Notes: generated by a model not told the origin, from the letters alone. A stretch of DNA of 64,000 nucleotides from JAZDGX01 sp964482205 (GCA_964482205.1 CAYZWI010000011.1:62001-126000), one strand, 5' to 3'. Numbered from the stretch's first letter, positions 40,529-51,760 are shown. A program made the numbers and translations.

Positions 40529-42658
40529 CTACTCCTCGATCTCGGTCTCCGGCACCGACAGCGCCGCCTTGCGCGACAGTTGAAGCTTCCCGTCGCGATT
40601 GACCCCGAGCACTTTCACGGCCATCTCATCGCCCATCGCCGGCCGCGCGTCGTCGTTGTCGAATTCCGCCCGGGGCACGAGCCCTTCGATGCCGTGAAAG
40701 AGCTCCACGAAGACGCCGAAGTCCATCACTCCGGAGACCCGGCCGAGATAGAAGCGTCCCGCGTGCGGCTCGCCGGTGAAGTGACGCACCTGTCGCGCCG
40801 CTTCCTGGATCGCCGCCCGCGTCTTGCCGCAGATCAGCACGCGGCCCGCATCGTCGACGTCGATCTGCACGCCCGTGCCCTGCTGGATCCCTTGAATGTG
40901 CCGCCCGCCCGGGCCGATCAGATCGCGCACGCGAGCGGGGCGGATGCGGCGCAGCAGCACCTGCGGAGCGCGCGGCGAAATCGTCTCGCGCGTGCGCGGG
41001 CAAATGGCCGCCATGCGCTCGAGAATGTGCATGCGCCCGGCGCACGCCTGCTCGAGCGCTTCGGCGAGGATCTCGCGCGGAAGGCTGCCGATCTTGTTGT
41101 CGAGTTGCAGCGCGGTCACGCCTTCGCGAGTCCCCGCCACCTTGAAGTCCATGTCGCCCAGATGATCTTCATCGCCCAGGATGTCGGAGAGGATCACGCG
41201 GCGCTCTCCCTCGGCGATGAGCCCCATCGCGATTCCCGCGACCGGACTGCGCAAGGCGACGCCCGCGTCCATCAAGGCCAGCGTGCCGCCGCACACGGTC
41301 GCCATGGAAGACGAGCCGTTCGACGAAGTGATTTCCGATTCGATCCGAATCGTATACGGGAAGTCCTCCCCCGCCGGCAGAATGGGCTCGAGCGCCATTC
41401 GCGCGAGATTCCCGTGCCCCACTTCCCGGCGGCCGGGCCCACGCAGCGGCCGAACTTCGCCCACCGAGTAGGGCGGGAAGTTGTAATGCAGAAGGAAGCG
41501 CTCGTGATGCACGCCCGCGGCGTCCTCAACGAGCTGCTCGTCCTGCCGGCGTCCGAGCGTGCAGGTGACGAGCGCCTGCGTCTCGCCGCGCGTGAACAGG
41601 CTCGAGCCATGCGCGGCGGGCAGAAAATCGACCTCTCCGGAAATGGGACGGATGTCCGCCGGCCCGCGTCCATCCAGCCTTCGACCCTGCAACGCGCGCG
41701 TACGGATCTCGCGCTGCAGGATTTTCTCCGCGGCTTCCCGGGCGATCTTCTCCCCTGCTTCGGACGCGATGCCCTCGTTCTCGTTGTCTTCGGCGTCGCG
41801 CTCCACTTGCCACGCGCGCACCGCCTCCTCGATCATCTCATTCATACTCAAGTGCCGCGTGATCTTGTCCTCTGCCGTGTACAAGTGATCGAATCGCGAA
41901 CCGAGGGACGCTTCCAGGATCTCCATCATGCCGGGGATCGCGACCGGCTCGCGCAACGTGCGCTTGTGAGCGCCCGCCTCGCTGCGCATGCGCTCCTGAA
42001 GCGCGAGAATCCCCTCCGCGCCCGTCTGCGCCGCCTCCAATGCGCGCAGCACATCCGCTTCAGGCGTCTCGCAGGCGCGCCCTTCCACCATGATCAATCC
42101 CGCGCGCCCGACGGACACGAGCAGATCGAGCGTGGCCGCCTTTCGCTCCGAAACGCTGGGAAAGAGCCGGATCGCTCCGTCCACGATCGCCACTCGCATG
42201 CCGGCCACGGGACCATTCCACGGAAGATCGGAGATGTGCACCGCCATCGATGCCGCGGTGATCGCAAGGGCCTGGGGATCGCCTTCCTCGTCATAGCTGT
42301 GCAGCGTCGCCATCACTTGCGTCTCGCCGCGAAACTCGTGCGGAAAGAGCGGGCGCAAGCTGCGATCGATGAGCCGCGAGGTCAGGATCTCGCCGGTGCC
42401 CGAACGCGTCTCGCGGCGAAAGAAGCTTCCCGGAATACGGCCCGAGCCCGCAAGCCGTTCGCGATACTCGACGGTGAGAGGGAAGAAGTCGCGGCCCGCC
42501 GAACCATCGCCCGCCCCCACGGCCGTCACGAGCAGGACTTCCCTCCCTGATCTCACGAGCGCGGAGCCGTCCGCCTGCGCGCCGAGCATTCCGATCTCGA
42601 CCTTCACCTCGCGCTCGCCCAGTTTCAGGATCCCGCTCCATCGCGGTCTCGCGCTCAT
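40529..42658 (-). CDS. pnp: Polyribonucleotide nucleotidyltransferase (PNPase)
   Basis: 709 aa, usual length. Phosphorolytic 3-prime to 5-prime exoribonuclease of the RNA degradosome. Two RNase PH-like domains are visible, the first with FFPLTVEYRE and GEILTSRLIDRSLRPLFP, the second with FTRGETQALVTCTLG and GIAMGLIAEG and the DILGDEDHLGDMDFKVAG catalytic block. A KH domain (IGPGGRHIQGI) and an S1 domain (GVMDFGVFVELFHGIEGLV) follow. ATG 42658 has AAGGAGAAGCC in front. rpsO, its usual neighbour, is absent here. Confidence 0.96.
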   Translation of the reverse strand: MSARPRWSGILKLGEREVKVEIGMLGAQADGSALVRSGREVLLVTAVGAGDGSAGRDFFPLTVEYRERLAGSGRIPGSFFRRETRSGTGEILTSRLIDRSLRPLFPHEFRGETQVMATLHSYDEEGDPQALAITAASMAVHISDLPWNGPVAGMRVAIVDGAIRLFPSVSERKAATLDLLVSVGRAGLIMVEGRACETPEADVLRALEAAQTGAEGILALQERMRSEAGAHKRTLREPVAIPGMMEILEASLGSRFDHLYTAEDKITRHLSMNEMIEEAVRAWQVERDAEDNENEGIASEAGEKIAREAAEKILQREIRTRALQGRRLDGRGPADIRPISGEVDFLPAAHGSSLFTRGETQALVTCTLGRRQDEQLVEDAAGVHHERFLLHYNFPPYSVGEVRPLRGPGRREVGHGNLARMALEPILPAGEDFPYTIRIESEITSSNGSSSMATVCGGTLALMDAGVALRSPVAGIAMGLIAEGERRVILSDILGDEDHLGDMDFKVAGTREGVTALQLDNKIGSLPREILAEALEQACAGRMHILERMAAICPRTRETISPRAPQVLLRRIRPARVRDLIGPGGRHIQGIQQGTGVQIDVDDAGRVLICGKTRAAIQEAARQVRHFTGEPHAGRFYLGRVSGVMDFGVFVELFHGIEGLVPRAEFDNDDARPAMGDEMAVKVLGVNRDGKLQLSRKAALSVPETEIEE

Positions 42659-43106
42659 GGCTTCTCCTTCAGGTACGGCCGACCATTCCATGATTCTGGC
42701 TCATGCCGGTACGGGCCGATCAGCTTCGCAAGCCGGCCTTCGCAATCGCGCCTTCCGGTATTAGGCCATTCCCGCCCGCCCCACAAGCGGAGCCGCTTGG
42801 AATGCGGGTTTCGCGGGCCTCCAGGGGCCCTTGCGGCGGCCTGCTTCCCGGTTGACCCGTTCCCCTGCGGTCGGCTACTCTTTCCGTCTTGTTTTCTGCG
42901 TGCCGAACCGTCGGCCAAGTGCAGGCAGCGACTGGCGCCATCGTGCGATCGGTTCGCGCGTCCCCGCGCACGCTTCCGATTTCGACACGGCCGGGCGGCA
43001 AAGGCCGGGCGCGAATTCTCGCAACCGGTTGCGCCCGGCCCATGCGTCGAATACCGCCCGGCGCGCGGACCGCCAGGGACCAGGAACCTTTGAGGAGGCT
43101 TGTCAC
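42659..43106. other. Divergent intergenic region pnp/acsA
   Basis: 448 bases with no gene. Left part feeds pnp (no clear promoter found). Right part holds the acsA promoter and a GC-rich leader of about 220 bases, which is long; I recognise no riboswitch in it. Confidence 0.45.
42852..42881 (+). promoter_or_regulatory. Predicted promoter of acsA
   Basis: TTGACC (42852-42857), 18-base spacer, TACTCT (42876-42881). Confidence 0.5.
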
Positions 43107-45068
<1,962 letters not shown>

Positions 45069-45108
45069 TCGGCCGCGTCAGGCCGATCGAGGCGCGGATG
45101 AGATGACC

Positions 45109-45153
45109 GAGAAGGAGAGGGCGGCCCCTACGGCCCTCTCCTTCTCTTTTTTT
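45109..45153 (+). terminator. Strong rho-independent terminator of acsA
   Basis: A perfect 14-bp stem (45109-45122 with 45133-45146, GAGAAGGAGAGGGC and complement), a 10-base loop and seven T residues (45147-45153). It lies 40 bases past the acsA stop. Confidence 0.95.
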
Positions 45154-45245
45154 GGAATGCGCATGCTCCACGGCTTGGCGGGCCACGGGGCGCACGGCTC
45201 AGCGGCGGCGCGAGCGCGGTGATACGCACGCGAGGAGGAACGGTG

Positions 45246-46601
45246 ATGGAGCGCGAGGTATCGGCTTCGGGAAACGCCAAGGTCATGAATCGCTGGCTGG
45301 TGGTCGTCGGCGCCCTGCTGATCCAGGTCAGTCTCGGTGCGATCTACATCTACAGCGTGTTCAAGCCGGGATTGAAGGGCGTCTTTCCGCAGTGGAGCGC
45401 AACCGATCTCGCCTTGCCTTCCCAGTTGGTTCTCGCCTTCTTCGCGCTCTCGATGATCTTCTTCGGCCGCGTGCAGGACAAGATCGGCCCGCGCACGGTC
45501 GCCACGCTGGGCGGAATCATCCTCGGCGCGGGGCTCATCTTCGCGCGCTTCGCCTCGAGTCTCTTCACCTTCGTCCTCGGCTTCAGCATTCTCGGCGGCA
45601 TCGGCATCGGCGCCGCCTATGTGTGCCCCATCGCCACCTGCGTGAAATGGTTCCCCGACAAGCGCGGCCTCATCACCGGCCTCGCGGTCGCGGGCTTCGG
45701 CGCGGGCGGCCTCGTCTTCACCCCCGTGGCGAAATCGCTCATCGCCTCTCAAGGGGTGATGAGTACCTTCATGTATCTGGGCATCATCTTCTTCATCGCC
45801 GTCGTGATCGGCGCGCAACTCATGCGCAATCCTCCCGCCGGATGGAAGCCGGCCCACTGGAATCCGCCGGCGCCCGCTGCCGGAGCGAGCGCGGTGCGCA
45901 CCGACTTCACCTGGCAACAGATGCTCGCGACCCCGCAGTTCTGGCTCCTGTGGCTCACCTATTTTGCGGGCTGCACGGCCGGCCTGATGGTCATCATGAA
46001 CACGACCAATGTGTGGCAGTCCTTCCCGCTGCTTGAAGTGGCCCGTACGACCGCGGTGGTTCCCAAGTCGACCTACGACGGCATCGTTTCCGCGGGTGCG
46101 ACCGCGGTCATCGTGGTCGCGATCCTGAACGCGGCGGGGCGCATCATTTGGGGACGCATCTCCGACTCGATCGGCCGCAAGAAGACGCTGCTCATCATGT
46201 TCTGCGCGGCCGCGGTGGCGATGTTCGCGTTGAACTGGCTCTCGAAGTATCCGCTCTACCTGATGGGCGTCGGCGCGGTCGGCTTCACCTTCGGCGGCTT
46301 CCTCGCGCTCTTTCCCGCGGTCACGGCCGATTACTTCGGCACGCGCAATGTCGGCGCCAACTACGGCTGGATGTTCTCGGCCTACGGCGCGGGCGGGCTC
46401 TTCGGCCCGTGGCTCGCGCCCAAGTTGATGACCGTCGCGCAGAAGGTGTGCTACGAGGGCGTCGACAAGGCGGGCCAGCTCGTCCAGCAATACTGCGACG
46501 CGGGCAGCTATCTACGCGCCTTCGTGATCTCCGGCGTGCTCTGCCTCCTGGCGGCGGGAGTGATCCTGCTGGTCAAGCCGATGCGGAAGGTGGAGGGCTG
46601 A
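45246..46601 (+). CDS. OFA-family MFS transporter (oxalate/formate antiporter-like)
   Basis: 451 aa with 12 transmembrane segments. The family marks are LGAIYIYSVFKPGL near the first helix, FFGRVQDKIGPR in the loop between helices 2 and 3, and WFPDKRGLITGLAVAGFGAG after helix 4, all typical of the oxalate/formate:H antiporter group, many members of which carry small monocarboxylates. The position directly after acsA suggests acetate or a related acid as substrate, by inference. ATG 45246 follows GAGGAGG. Separated from acsA by the terminator, so it needs its own promoter, which I could not identify. Confidence 0.88.
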   Translation: MEREVSASGNAKVMNRWLVVVGALLIQVSLGAIYIYSVFKPGLKGVFPQWSATDLALPSQLVLAFFALSMIFFGRVQDKIGPRTVATLGGIILGAGLIFARFASSLFTFVLGFSILGGIGIGAAYVCPIATCVKWFPDKRGLITGLAVAGFGAGGLVFTPVAKSLIASQGVMSTFMYLGIIFFIAVVIGAQLMRNPPAGWKPAHWNPPAPAAGASAVRTDFTWQQMLATPQFWLLWLTYFAGCTAGLMVIMNTTNVWQSFPLLEVARTTAVVPKSTYDGIVSAGATAVIVVAILNAAGRIIWGRISDSIGRKKTLLIMFCAAAVAMFALNWLSKYPLYLMGVGAVGFTFGGFLALFPAVTADYFGTRNVGANYGWMFSAYGAGGLFGPWLAPKLMTVAQKVCYEGVDKAGQLVQQYCDAGSYLRAFVISGVLCLLAAGVILLVKPMRKVEG

Positions 46602-46630
46602 GGGATATCGATACGCCGGACGGACGGGAC

Positions 46631-47029
46631 CTATGTGAGTCGTCTACTATGACGCCGCAACCAGCCGGCCAGAGAGGCTTCCGCCACCAAGCCGGCCGAC
46701 AGCCGGACCATTAGGGTTACAACTTCCGCTTCCGTCACCTCGAGCTCGTAGCCGTTGAGTTCCAGGAACACGACCATCACTAGAAATGCGACTCGCTTGT
46801 TTCCATCTCGAAAGGGATGATTGCGCGCCAATCCGAATCCATAGCATGCCGCCAGTCTGGCTACATCCACCCGGCGGCCATACGCCAAACGTTGCTTGGG
46901 GCGTGCGAGCGCCGATTCCAACGCGTTTTCATCGCGAACGCCGGGCAAGCCTCCATGCGCCCGCAGCGTGTCCGCGTGCACCGCATCCACCACGACCCGA
47001 TCCACCCAAATCGGCTCTCGGCGTTTCAT
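46631..47029 (-). CDS. doc: Doc-family (Fic fold) toxin
   Basis: 132 aa, length of Doc. The catalytic motif NHPFRDGNKRVAF matches HxFx(D/N)xNKR of Doc, a kinase that phosphorylates EF-Tu and stops translation. The N-terminal VHADTLRAHGG and GLPGVRDENALESALARPKQ also fit the family. It begins 3 bases after the antitoxin stop, as in two-gene toxin-antitoxin operons. Motif residues are all intact, so the toxin is probably active. Confidence 0.93.
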   Translation of the reverse strand: MKRREPIWVDRVVVDAVHADTLRAHGGLPGVRDENALESALARPKQRLAYGRRVDVARLAACYGFGLARNHPFRDGNKRVAFLVMVVFLELNGYELEVTEAEVVTLMVRLSAGLVAEASLAGWLRRHSRRLT

Positions 47030-47032
47030 GCA

Positions 47033-47260
47033 CTACTTCGCCAATTCGCGCAACGCGTTGCGATACTTGCGAGCCGCCTTGGCGGCAATCGCCAGAGCTC
47101 GCTCGGTCGTCGGATCGTACGGTGTCAACAAGATCCCGCGATCCGTCTCGACCGCGAGAACCTGATCTCCAACCGTCAAGTGCAGGCGCTCCGCCATGTC
47201 CTTCGGCAGCGTTGCACCTATCGATCCGCCAACCCGCCTCAGAAGGACTTTTCGAGTCAT
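47033..47260 (-). CDS. AbrB/MazE-type antitoxin of the Doc pair
   Basis: 75 aa. SpoVT-AbrB fold: KVLLRRVGGSIGATLPKDMAERLHL and VGDQVLAVETDRGILLTPY are the swapped-hairpin DNA-binding pattern, and the C-terminal 25 residues form the toxin-neutralising helix. ATG 47260 was chosen because GGGGAGGAACC lies before it. First gene of the operon, likely autorepressing through the palindrome at 47298-47315. Confidence 0.9.
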   Translation of the reverse strand: MTRKVLLRRVGGSIGATLPKDMAERLHLTVGDQVLAVETDRGILLTPYDPTTERALAIAAKAARKYRNALRELAK

Positions 47261-47297
47261 GGTTCCTCCCCTTCTGCCCCAACGCGACCCGACCAAC

Positions 47298-47315
47298 GTA
47301 GCATTTTCGTGCTAC
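47298..47315. promoter_or_regulatory. Palindromic operator candidate of the toxin-antitoxin operon
   Basis: GTAGCA-TTTTCG-TGCTAC: perfect 6-bp arms around a 6-bp spacer, 37-55 bases upstream of the antitoxin ATG, in the expected promoter zone. AbrB-type antitoxins bind such dyads. A minus-strand TTGAGG (-35 like) lies just upstream at 47332-47327. Confidence 0.6.
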
Positions 47316-47628
47316 TTCCCGCAAGCCTCAACCCTGCCTCGTCCAACAACACCGTTCACTCGAGTGGAGGAGGCGAATGGCCATCAAAGCAGTGTGATCC
47401 TCCTACTGCAGCGTCCAGGTATTCCGTAGCCCACTGTCCGGAACTTGCTGGAAGTACCGCAAACCGGCCAATTCCCAAACAGAGAGATGTGGCGACCAGA
47501 TTGCTGCGCTAGAATTGCAGCCGCGGTCGTCACGGGATTCGCCCGAAGTCGCATCGTTCTTGTGAACAATCGCGTGCGGCACGCGAACGCGGAGTATCGC
47601 TCCCTTTCAAAGGAGCCTCGAGGGAACC
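47316..47628. other. Intergenic stretch of lower GC content
   Basis: About 310 bases between the toxin-antitoxin promoter and the hydrolase gene, visibly richer in A/T than the genome around it. No intact gene seen. TAGAAT at 47511-47516 resembles a -10 element for the plus strand but lacks a -35 partner. The composition fits acquisition together with the toxin-antitoxin pair. Confidence 0.4.
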
Positions 47629-48339
47629 ATGATCCCACTCAAGATCCAATGCCAGGGGCGCCCTATTCGCAATCTCTTCCAGGAAGCGAACGCCGGGCCC
47701 GCCGCGAATCCGGCGCAGACGCGCGGCACCGCGCTCCTCCTTCCCGGCGCCTACTACTCTTCGCAAGCGCCGGGCATGCACTTTCTGCGAGAGACGCTGC
47801 TGCGCGCCGGCTTCGACACGCTCGCGATCGATTACCACTACTTCCTCGCGGGCGAGCCCTATTCGGAGGCGAGCCGGACGCAAGCGCTGGCCGAGGCCGA
47901 GGCGGCGTATCTTCATCTCGTCGGTCGCGCGGATTCCTCTCGCGATCGCAGCCCGCGCAGCGAGCGGTTCCTGATCGCGGGAAAATCCCTGGGCAGCATT
48001 CTCGCGATCCGGCTCGCCCTCGAACACCGCGCGTCCAAGGAGACCGATCTGGTGCTGCTTACGCCGGTCGAGGCGCGCATCGCAGCACTGTTCGCGCGGT
48101 TTTCGTCGCCTGCCGATGCGCGCACGCGTCCTTGGCGGCTCTTCGCCGTCCGCTGCGCTCCCGACGAGGCGCGTGACGAGGCCGCGTGGAAAACCGTTGT
48201 GCCCGCGTTTCGCGGGGTCACGGAAGTTTCGCTCGAACGCACCACACATGGCATGGATTCGCTCGACGGGCCCGCCGCATCGCTCCACGGCCTCGCCCGC
48301 ATGTGCACGGACCTGGAGCGCTGGCTTTCCCTTCCATGA
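47629..48339 (+). CDS. Alpha/beta-hydrolase-fold protein
   Basis: 236 aa. The nucleophile elbow is GKSLGS (GxSxG, about residue 120), preceded by a beta strand (RFLIAGKS), with TTHGMDS supplying the C-terminal His. ALLLPGAYYSSQAPGMHFLR resembles the oxyanion region. Substrate unknown; the short length and lack of a lid suggest a small esterase or a KANL3/dienelactone-hydrolase-like enzyme. ATG 47629 follows GAGGGAACC. Its stop overlaps the next start (ATGA), so hydrolase and transporter are coupled. Confidence 0.75.
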   Translation: MIPLKIQCQGRPIRNLFQEANAGPAANPAQTRGTALLLPGAYYSSQAPGMHFLRETLLRAGFDTLAIDYHYFLAGEPYSEASRTQALAEAEAAYLHLVGRADSSRDRSPRSERFLIAGKSLGSILAIRLALEHRASKETDLVLLTPVEARIAALFARFSSPADARTRPWRLFAVRCAPDEARDEAAWKTVVPAFRGVTEVSLERTTHGMDSLDGPAASLHGLARMCTDLERWLSLP

Positions 48340-49655
48340 ACGCCTTCGGCTCTTTCCAGCCTTCGGCATCGGCACGCCCGCCCAACGGCGCCGGTTCTCT
48401 TAGGCGTTTTCTTTGGCCCAGCGCAAATCTCCCGCGCGCCGTCATCGCCGTGGGCCTCGTCAGCTTTCTCACCGATTTCTCGAGCGAGATGATCTATCCG
48501 CTGCTTCCCGCCTTCTTGACGGCGGTGCTCGGAGCGGGCGTGGTCGCCATCGGCTTGATCGAAGGCGTCGCCGAATCGACCGCCTCTTTGTTGAAACTCG
48601 TTTCCGGGTACTGGACCGATCGCGTTCGCAGGAGGAAGCCCTTTCTGCTGGCCGGTTACGGCCTCTCCGGGCTCGCGCGTCCGCTCATCGGTCTCGCCCT
48701 CTCCTGGCCGTTCGTGCTCGCGCTCCGTTTTCTCGACCGCGTGGGCAAAGGACTGCGCACTTCGCCGCGCGACGCGCTCATCGCCGATGTGACCGACCCG
48801 CGTCAACGGGGCGCGGCCTACGGGCTTCATCGCGCCATGGATCATGCGGGAGCCGTCGCGGGCCCGCTCGCCGCGGCCGGACTGCTCCTCATTCCCGGTA
48901 TGACTCTCCCCCACATCTTCTTCCTGGCCGCCATTCCCGCCGCGCTCGTCATCATCGTGATCCTTGCCTTCGTGCATGAGCCCCGAGCGCGCACGGCGAA
49001 GCCCGCGCCCACCGCGCCTTCGTCCTCGGGCACGCCTCCGGGTCGCGGCATTCCACCCGAGATGCCATTGCCCCATTCGCCGGTTGAGAAAGACTCCCGG
49101 CGCGAGATCGGCGCGCTGCTCTTCGCGGTGCTTCTCTTCACGCTCGGCAATTCGACCGACGCCTTCCTCCTTCTTCGTCTGGGCGAGGCGGGCCACTCCT
49201 CTTCTTCCATCGCGCTCCTCTGGGCCTTTCACAATCTCGTGCGCATGGTCTCGGCCTACTTCGGAGGCGCGTTGTCGGATCGCGCCGGCCGCCGCACGCT
49301 CGTTCTCTCCGGATGGGCCTTCTACGCGCTCGTCTATCTTGCGTTCGGCTGGATTCACTCGCCGACCGCCCTTATCCCCGTGTTTCTTGCCTACGGCATC
49401 TTCTTTGGTTTGAGCGAGCCGGCGGAGAAGGCGTGGATCGCGGATCTGTCTCCTTCCACGCATCGCGGGCGGCTATTCGGCTTCTACAACCTCGCTGTCG
49501 GGCTGGGCGCATTGCCGGCGAGTTTGCTCTTCGGGTGGATCTGGAAATCGTACGGATCGACTGCGGCATTCACGATGGGAGCGGGTTTCGCGGCATTGTC
49601 GAGCGTGCTTCTCGTCGTGGGGACGAAAGGGCAAATGACGCGGGCGAAGAGATGA
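48336..49655 (+). CDS. MFS transporter
   Basis: 439 aa, about 11-12 transmembrane helices. FLTDFSSEMIYPLLPAFL at helix 1, GYWTDRVRRRKPFL in the loop between helices 2 and 3 (the MFS G-x-x-x-D-R-x-G-R-R signature in altered form) and RFLDRVGKGLRTSPRDALIAD mark the subgroup often annotated as fosmidomycin/drug-resistance-like. A Pro-rich cytoplasmic loop separates the halves. Substrate unknown. Coupled by ATGA overlap with the hydrolase upstream. Confidence 0.85.
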   Translation: MNAFGSFQPSASARPPNGAGSLRRFLWPSANLPRAVIAVGLVSFLTDFSSEMIYPLLPAFLTAVLGAGVVAIGLIEGVAESTASLLKLVSGYWTDRVRRRKPFLLAGYGLSGLARPLIGLALSWPFVLALRFLDRVGKGLRTSPRDALIADVTDPRQRGAAYGLHRAMDHAGAVAGPLAAAGLLLIPGMTLPHIFFLAAIPAALVIIVILAFVHEPRARTAKPAPTAPSSSGTPPGRGIPPEMPLPHSPVEKDSRREIGALLFAVLLFTLGNSTDAFLLLRLGEAGHSSSSIALLWAFHNLVRMVSAYFGGALSDRAGRRTLVLSGWAFYALVYLAFGWIHSPTALIPVFLAYGIFFGLSEPAEKAWIADLSPSTHRGRLFGFYNLAVGLGALPASLLFGWIWKSYGSTAAFTMGAGFAALSSVLLVVGTKGQMTRAKR

Positions 49656-49752
49656 CGACGGCGGCGAATTCGTGCAGGCGCCGCGATGATGACGCACAGC
49701 AAGTCCGTGCAGGCCGCGAGATGGCGATGGAGCAGATTCTGGCGGCGAATGC

Positions 49753-50907
49753 CTACTTCCCGCCCGGTTCTTCCACGTTCTCGATCCAACCGCGGCCGAG
49801 CGCGCGCTCCCCGTCGTAGAAGACCGCCGCCTGCCCCGGCGCGATCGCGCGCATCGGTTCGCGCAAAAGCACGCGCACGCAATCGTGACCGCCTGCGCGC
49901 CTTTCTGCGCACGCATTCGTGCCATGCCGCTCGTCCATCTCCACCCGGCAGGGAACCGTTGCGGCGCGGTAGCGCGCCTGCACCAGGCAATCGATCGATG
50001 CGCGAGGCGGATCATCGATCCACGCCACATCGGCAACGGTGAAGATGGTCGAGTAGAGACGCGCTTCATCGGAAGTCACGCGCACTTCTCCCGTGGCTTC
50101 ATCGATGCGCTCCACCCACACGCGCCCTGAAGTCTCGACGGCCAGCCCGCGCCGCTGGCCGATCGTGAAGTGATGAATCCCTTCGTGCATTCCCAACGAT
50201 TGGCCTTCGTCCGCGATCATTTCTCCGCGTCTCGCTTCGCCATGAAAGCGAATGCGCAGCGCTTCCGCGAACGACTGGCCTTCCGGCACGAGGCAGGCAT
50301 CCTGGCTCTCGGGCGCATCCGCTCCCGGAAGGCCCATGGCCGAGGCCTTCACGCGCACTTCGGGCTTGGTCCAGGAGCCGAGGGGGAAGATCACGGCGCG
50401 AAGTTGCTCGGCGCTCAATCCCGCCAGGAAGTAGCTTTGGTCCTTGGCGCGATCGCGGCCGCGAATCAGCGCGGGCAGCGCGTGGCCGTCGAGCTCCACG
50501 CGCGCGTAATGGCCCGTCGCGATCTTCGCGCAACCGAGCGTGCGCGCGAAGGCGAGGAGCATCCCGAACTTCACGCGCTCGTTGCAGAGAAAGCAGGGGC
50601 TCGGCGTGCGCCCGCGCGCGTATTCCTCCCAGGCCGGACGCAGCACGCGTTCCTCGAACTCGCTTGCGCACGGAAGCACGTAGTGAGGGATGCCGAAGTG
50701 ACCCGCCACCGCGCGCGCGCGCGTCTGCGCATCCCATCCGCAACAGGAGCGCGCGCGGCCGGGCATCGTCTCGCACGACTGAAGCTGCAGCGTGACTCCG
50801 ATGACCTCGTGGCCCGCTTCGAGGAGCAGCGCGGCGGCCACACTGCTGTCAACGCCGCCGCTCATCGCCACGACCACTGGTCCGCGCGTGTCACTCTTGC
50901 TTGACAT
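49753..50907 (-). CDS. mnmA: tRNA-specific 2-thiouridylase MnmA
   Basis: 384 aa. It thiolates U34 of tRNA-Lys, -Glu and -Gln. The PP-loop ATPase motif is MSGGVDSSVAA; the catalytic cysteines are in PCFLCNERVKFG and SQDACLVP; GIHHFTIGQRRGL and the C-terminal beta-barrel (VRVLLREPMRAIAPGQAAVFY) are conserved. ATG 50907 directly follows the larE stop (one base between them); an ATG at 50925 would overlap larE by 17 bases. Sharing an operon with larE groups two sulfur-transfer PP-loop enzymes. Confidence 0.95.
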   Translation of the reverse strand: MSSKSDTRGPVVVAMSGGVDSSVAAALLLEAGHEVIGVTLQLQSCETMPGRARSCCGWDAQTRARAVAGHFGIPHYVLPCASEFEERVLRPAWEEYARGRTPSPCFLCNERVKFGMLLAFARTLGCAKIATGHYARVELDGHALPALIRGRDRAKDQSYFLAGLSAEQLRAVIFPLGSWTKPEVRVKASAMGLPGADAPESQDACLVPEGQSFAEALRIRFHGEARRGEMIADEGQSLGMHEGIHHFTIGQRRGLAVETSGRVWVERIDEATGEVRVTSDEARLYSTIFTVADVAWIDDPPRASIDCLVQARYRAATVPCRVEMDERHGTNACAERRAGGHDCVRVLLREPMRAIAPGQAAVFYDGERALGRGWIENVEEPGGK

Positions 50908-50908
50908 G

Positions 50909-51760
50909 TCAGCTTCCGAGCCCATCCGGTTCGTGCCCCGCGCCGTTCTCCCGCTCTTCCGCCGACAAGGACGCGTTCATCGATCCCGTGCGATAGCCTT
51001 CGAGGTCGAGCGTCGCATACAAGAAACCTTGCTCACGGCACGCGGCCGCGATCGCATCGCACACGCCTGTGTCGAGCGCCGCCGCCATTTCCTCAGCCCC
51101 GATCTCCACCCGCGCGAGCGGGCCGTGGTCGCGCACGCGCACAACGCGAAAGCCGAGCGCACGAATGGCCGTCTCGGCGGCCGCGATGCGGGCGAGACGC
51201 TGCGGATCGATCTCCTCGCCATACGGAATGCGCGAAGCCAGGCAGGCGCACGCGGGATCGTTCCAGTTCGGCAGCCCGCGCTCGCGGGCCAGGCGGCGGA
51301 TCGCATCCTTGGAGAGATGCAGCTCGGCGAGCGGCGAGCGCACCCCCAGTTCGCGCGCGGCTCGCGATCCCGGACGATAGTCCTGGCGATCGTCCGCGTT
51401 CTCGCCGTCGATCACGAAGGCCAATCCTTCGCGCTCGGCGAGCGCGCAAAACTCGGCGAACAGCGCGCGCTTGCAGTGATAGCAACGCTCGGGCGGATTC
51501 GCGCGAAACGCGGGGTCGTCGAATTCGGCGGTCTCGATGATTCGATGCCGCGCGCCCAGGCGAGCCGCAAGATCGACCGCCCGCGCCCGCTCGTCCTCAG
51601 AATAGGTCGGAGACGAAGCGGTCACCGCGAGAACATTCTCTCCCAACGCATCGCGCGCCGCCGCCAGCAAGAGCGTGCTGTCCACGCCGCCTGAGAAGGC
51701 GACCAACACGCTCTTCATCTCGCCCAGCAAAGCGGTCAAGCGATCGTGCGACGGATCCAT
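50909..51760 (-). CDS. larE: LarE-like ATP-dependent sacrificial sulfur transferase
   Basis: 283 aa, close to the family length. LarE makes the sulfurs of the nickel-pincer cofactor used by lactate racemase and related enzymes. The PP-loop is FSGGVDSTLL; NPPERCYHCKRALF holds the cysteine that donates its sulfur; DDRQDYRPG and LPNWNDPACACLASRIPYG are also conserved. CACLASR offers extra cysteines, so a cluster-type variant that is not sacrificial is possible. larA, larB and larC are not in the window. ATG 51760 is preceded by GGAGGG at a long spacing; the frame stays open upstream but through repeat sequence. Confidence 0.92.
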   Translation of the reverse strand: MDPSHDRLTALLGEMKSVLVAFSGGVDSTLLLAAARDALGENVLAVTASSPTYSEDERARAVDLAARLGARHRIIETAEFDDPAFRANPPERCYHCKRALFAEFCALAEREGLAFVIDGENADDRQDYRPGSRAARELGVRSPLAELHLSKDAIRRLARERGLPNWNDPACACLASRIPYGEEIDPQRLARIAAAETAIRALGFRVVRVRDHGPLARVEIGAEEMAAALDTGVCDAIAAACREQGFLYATLDLEGYRTGSMNASLSAEERENGAGHEPDGLGS

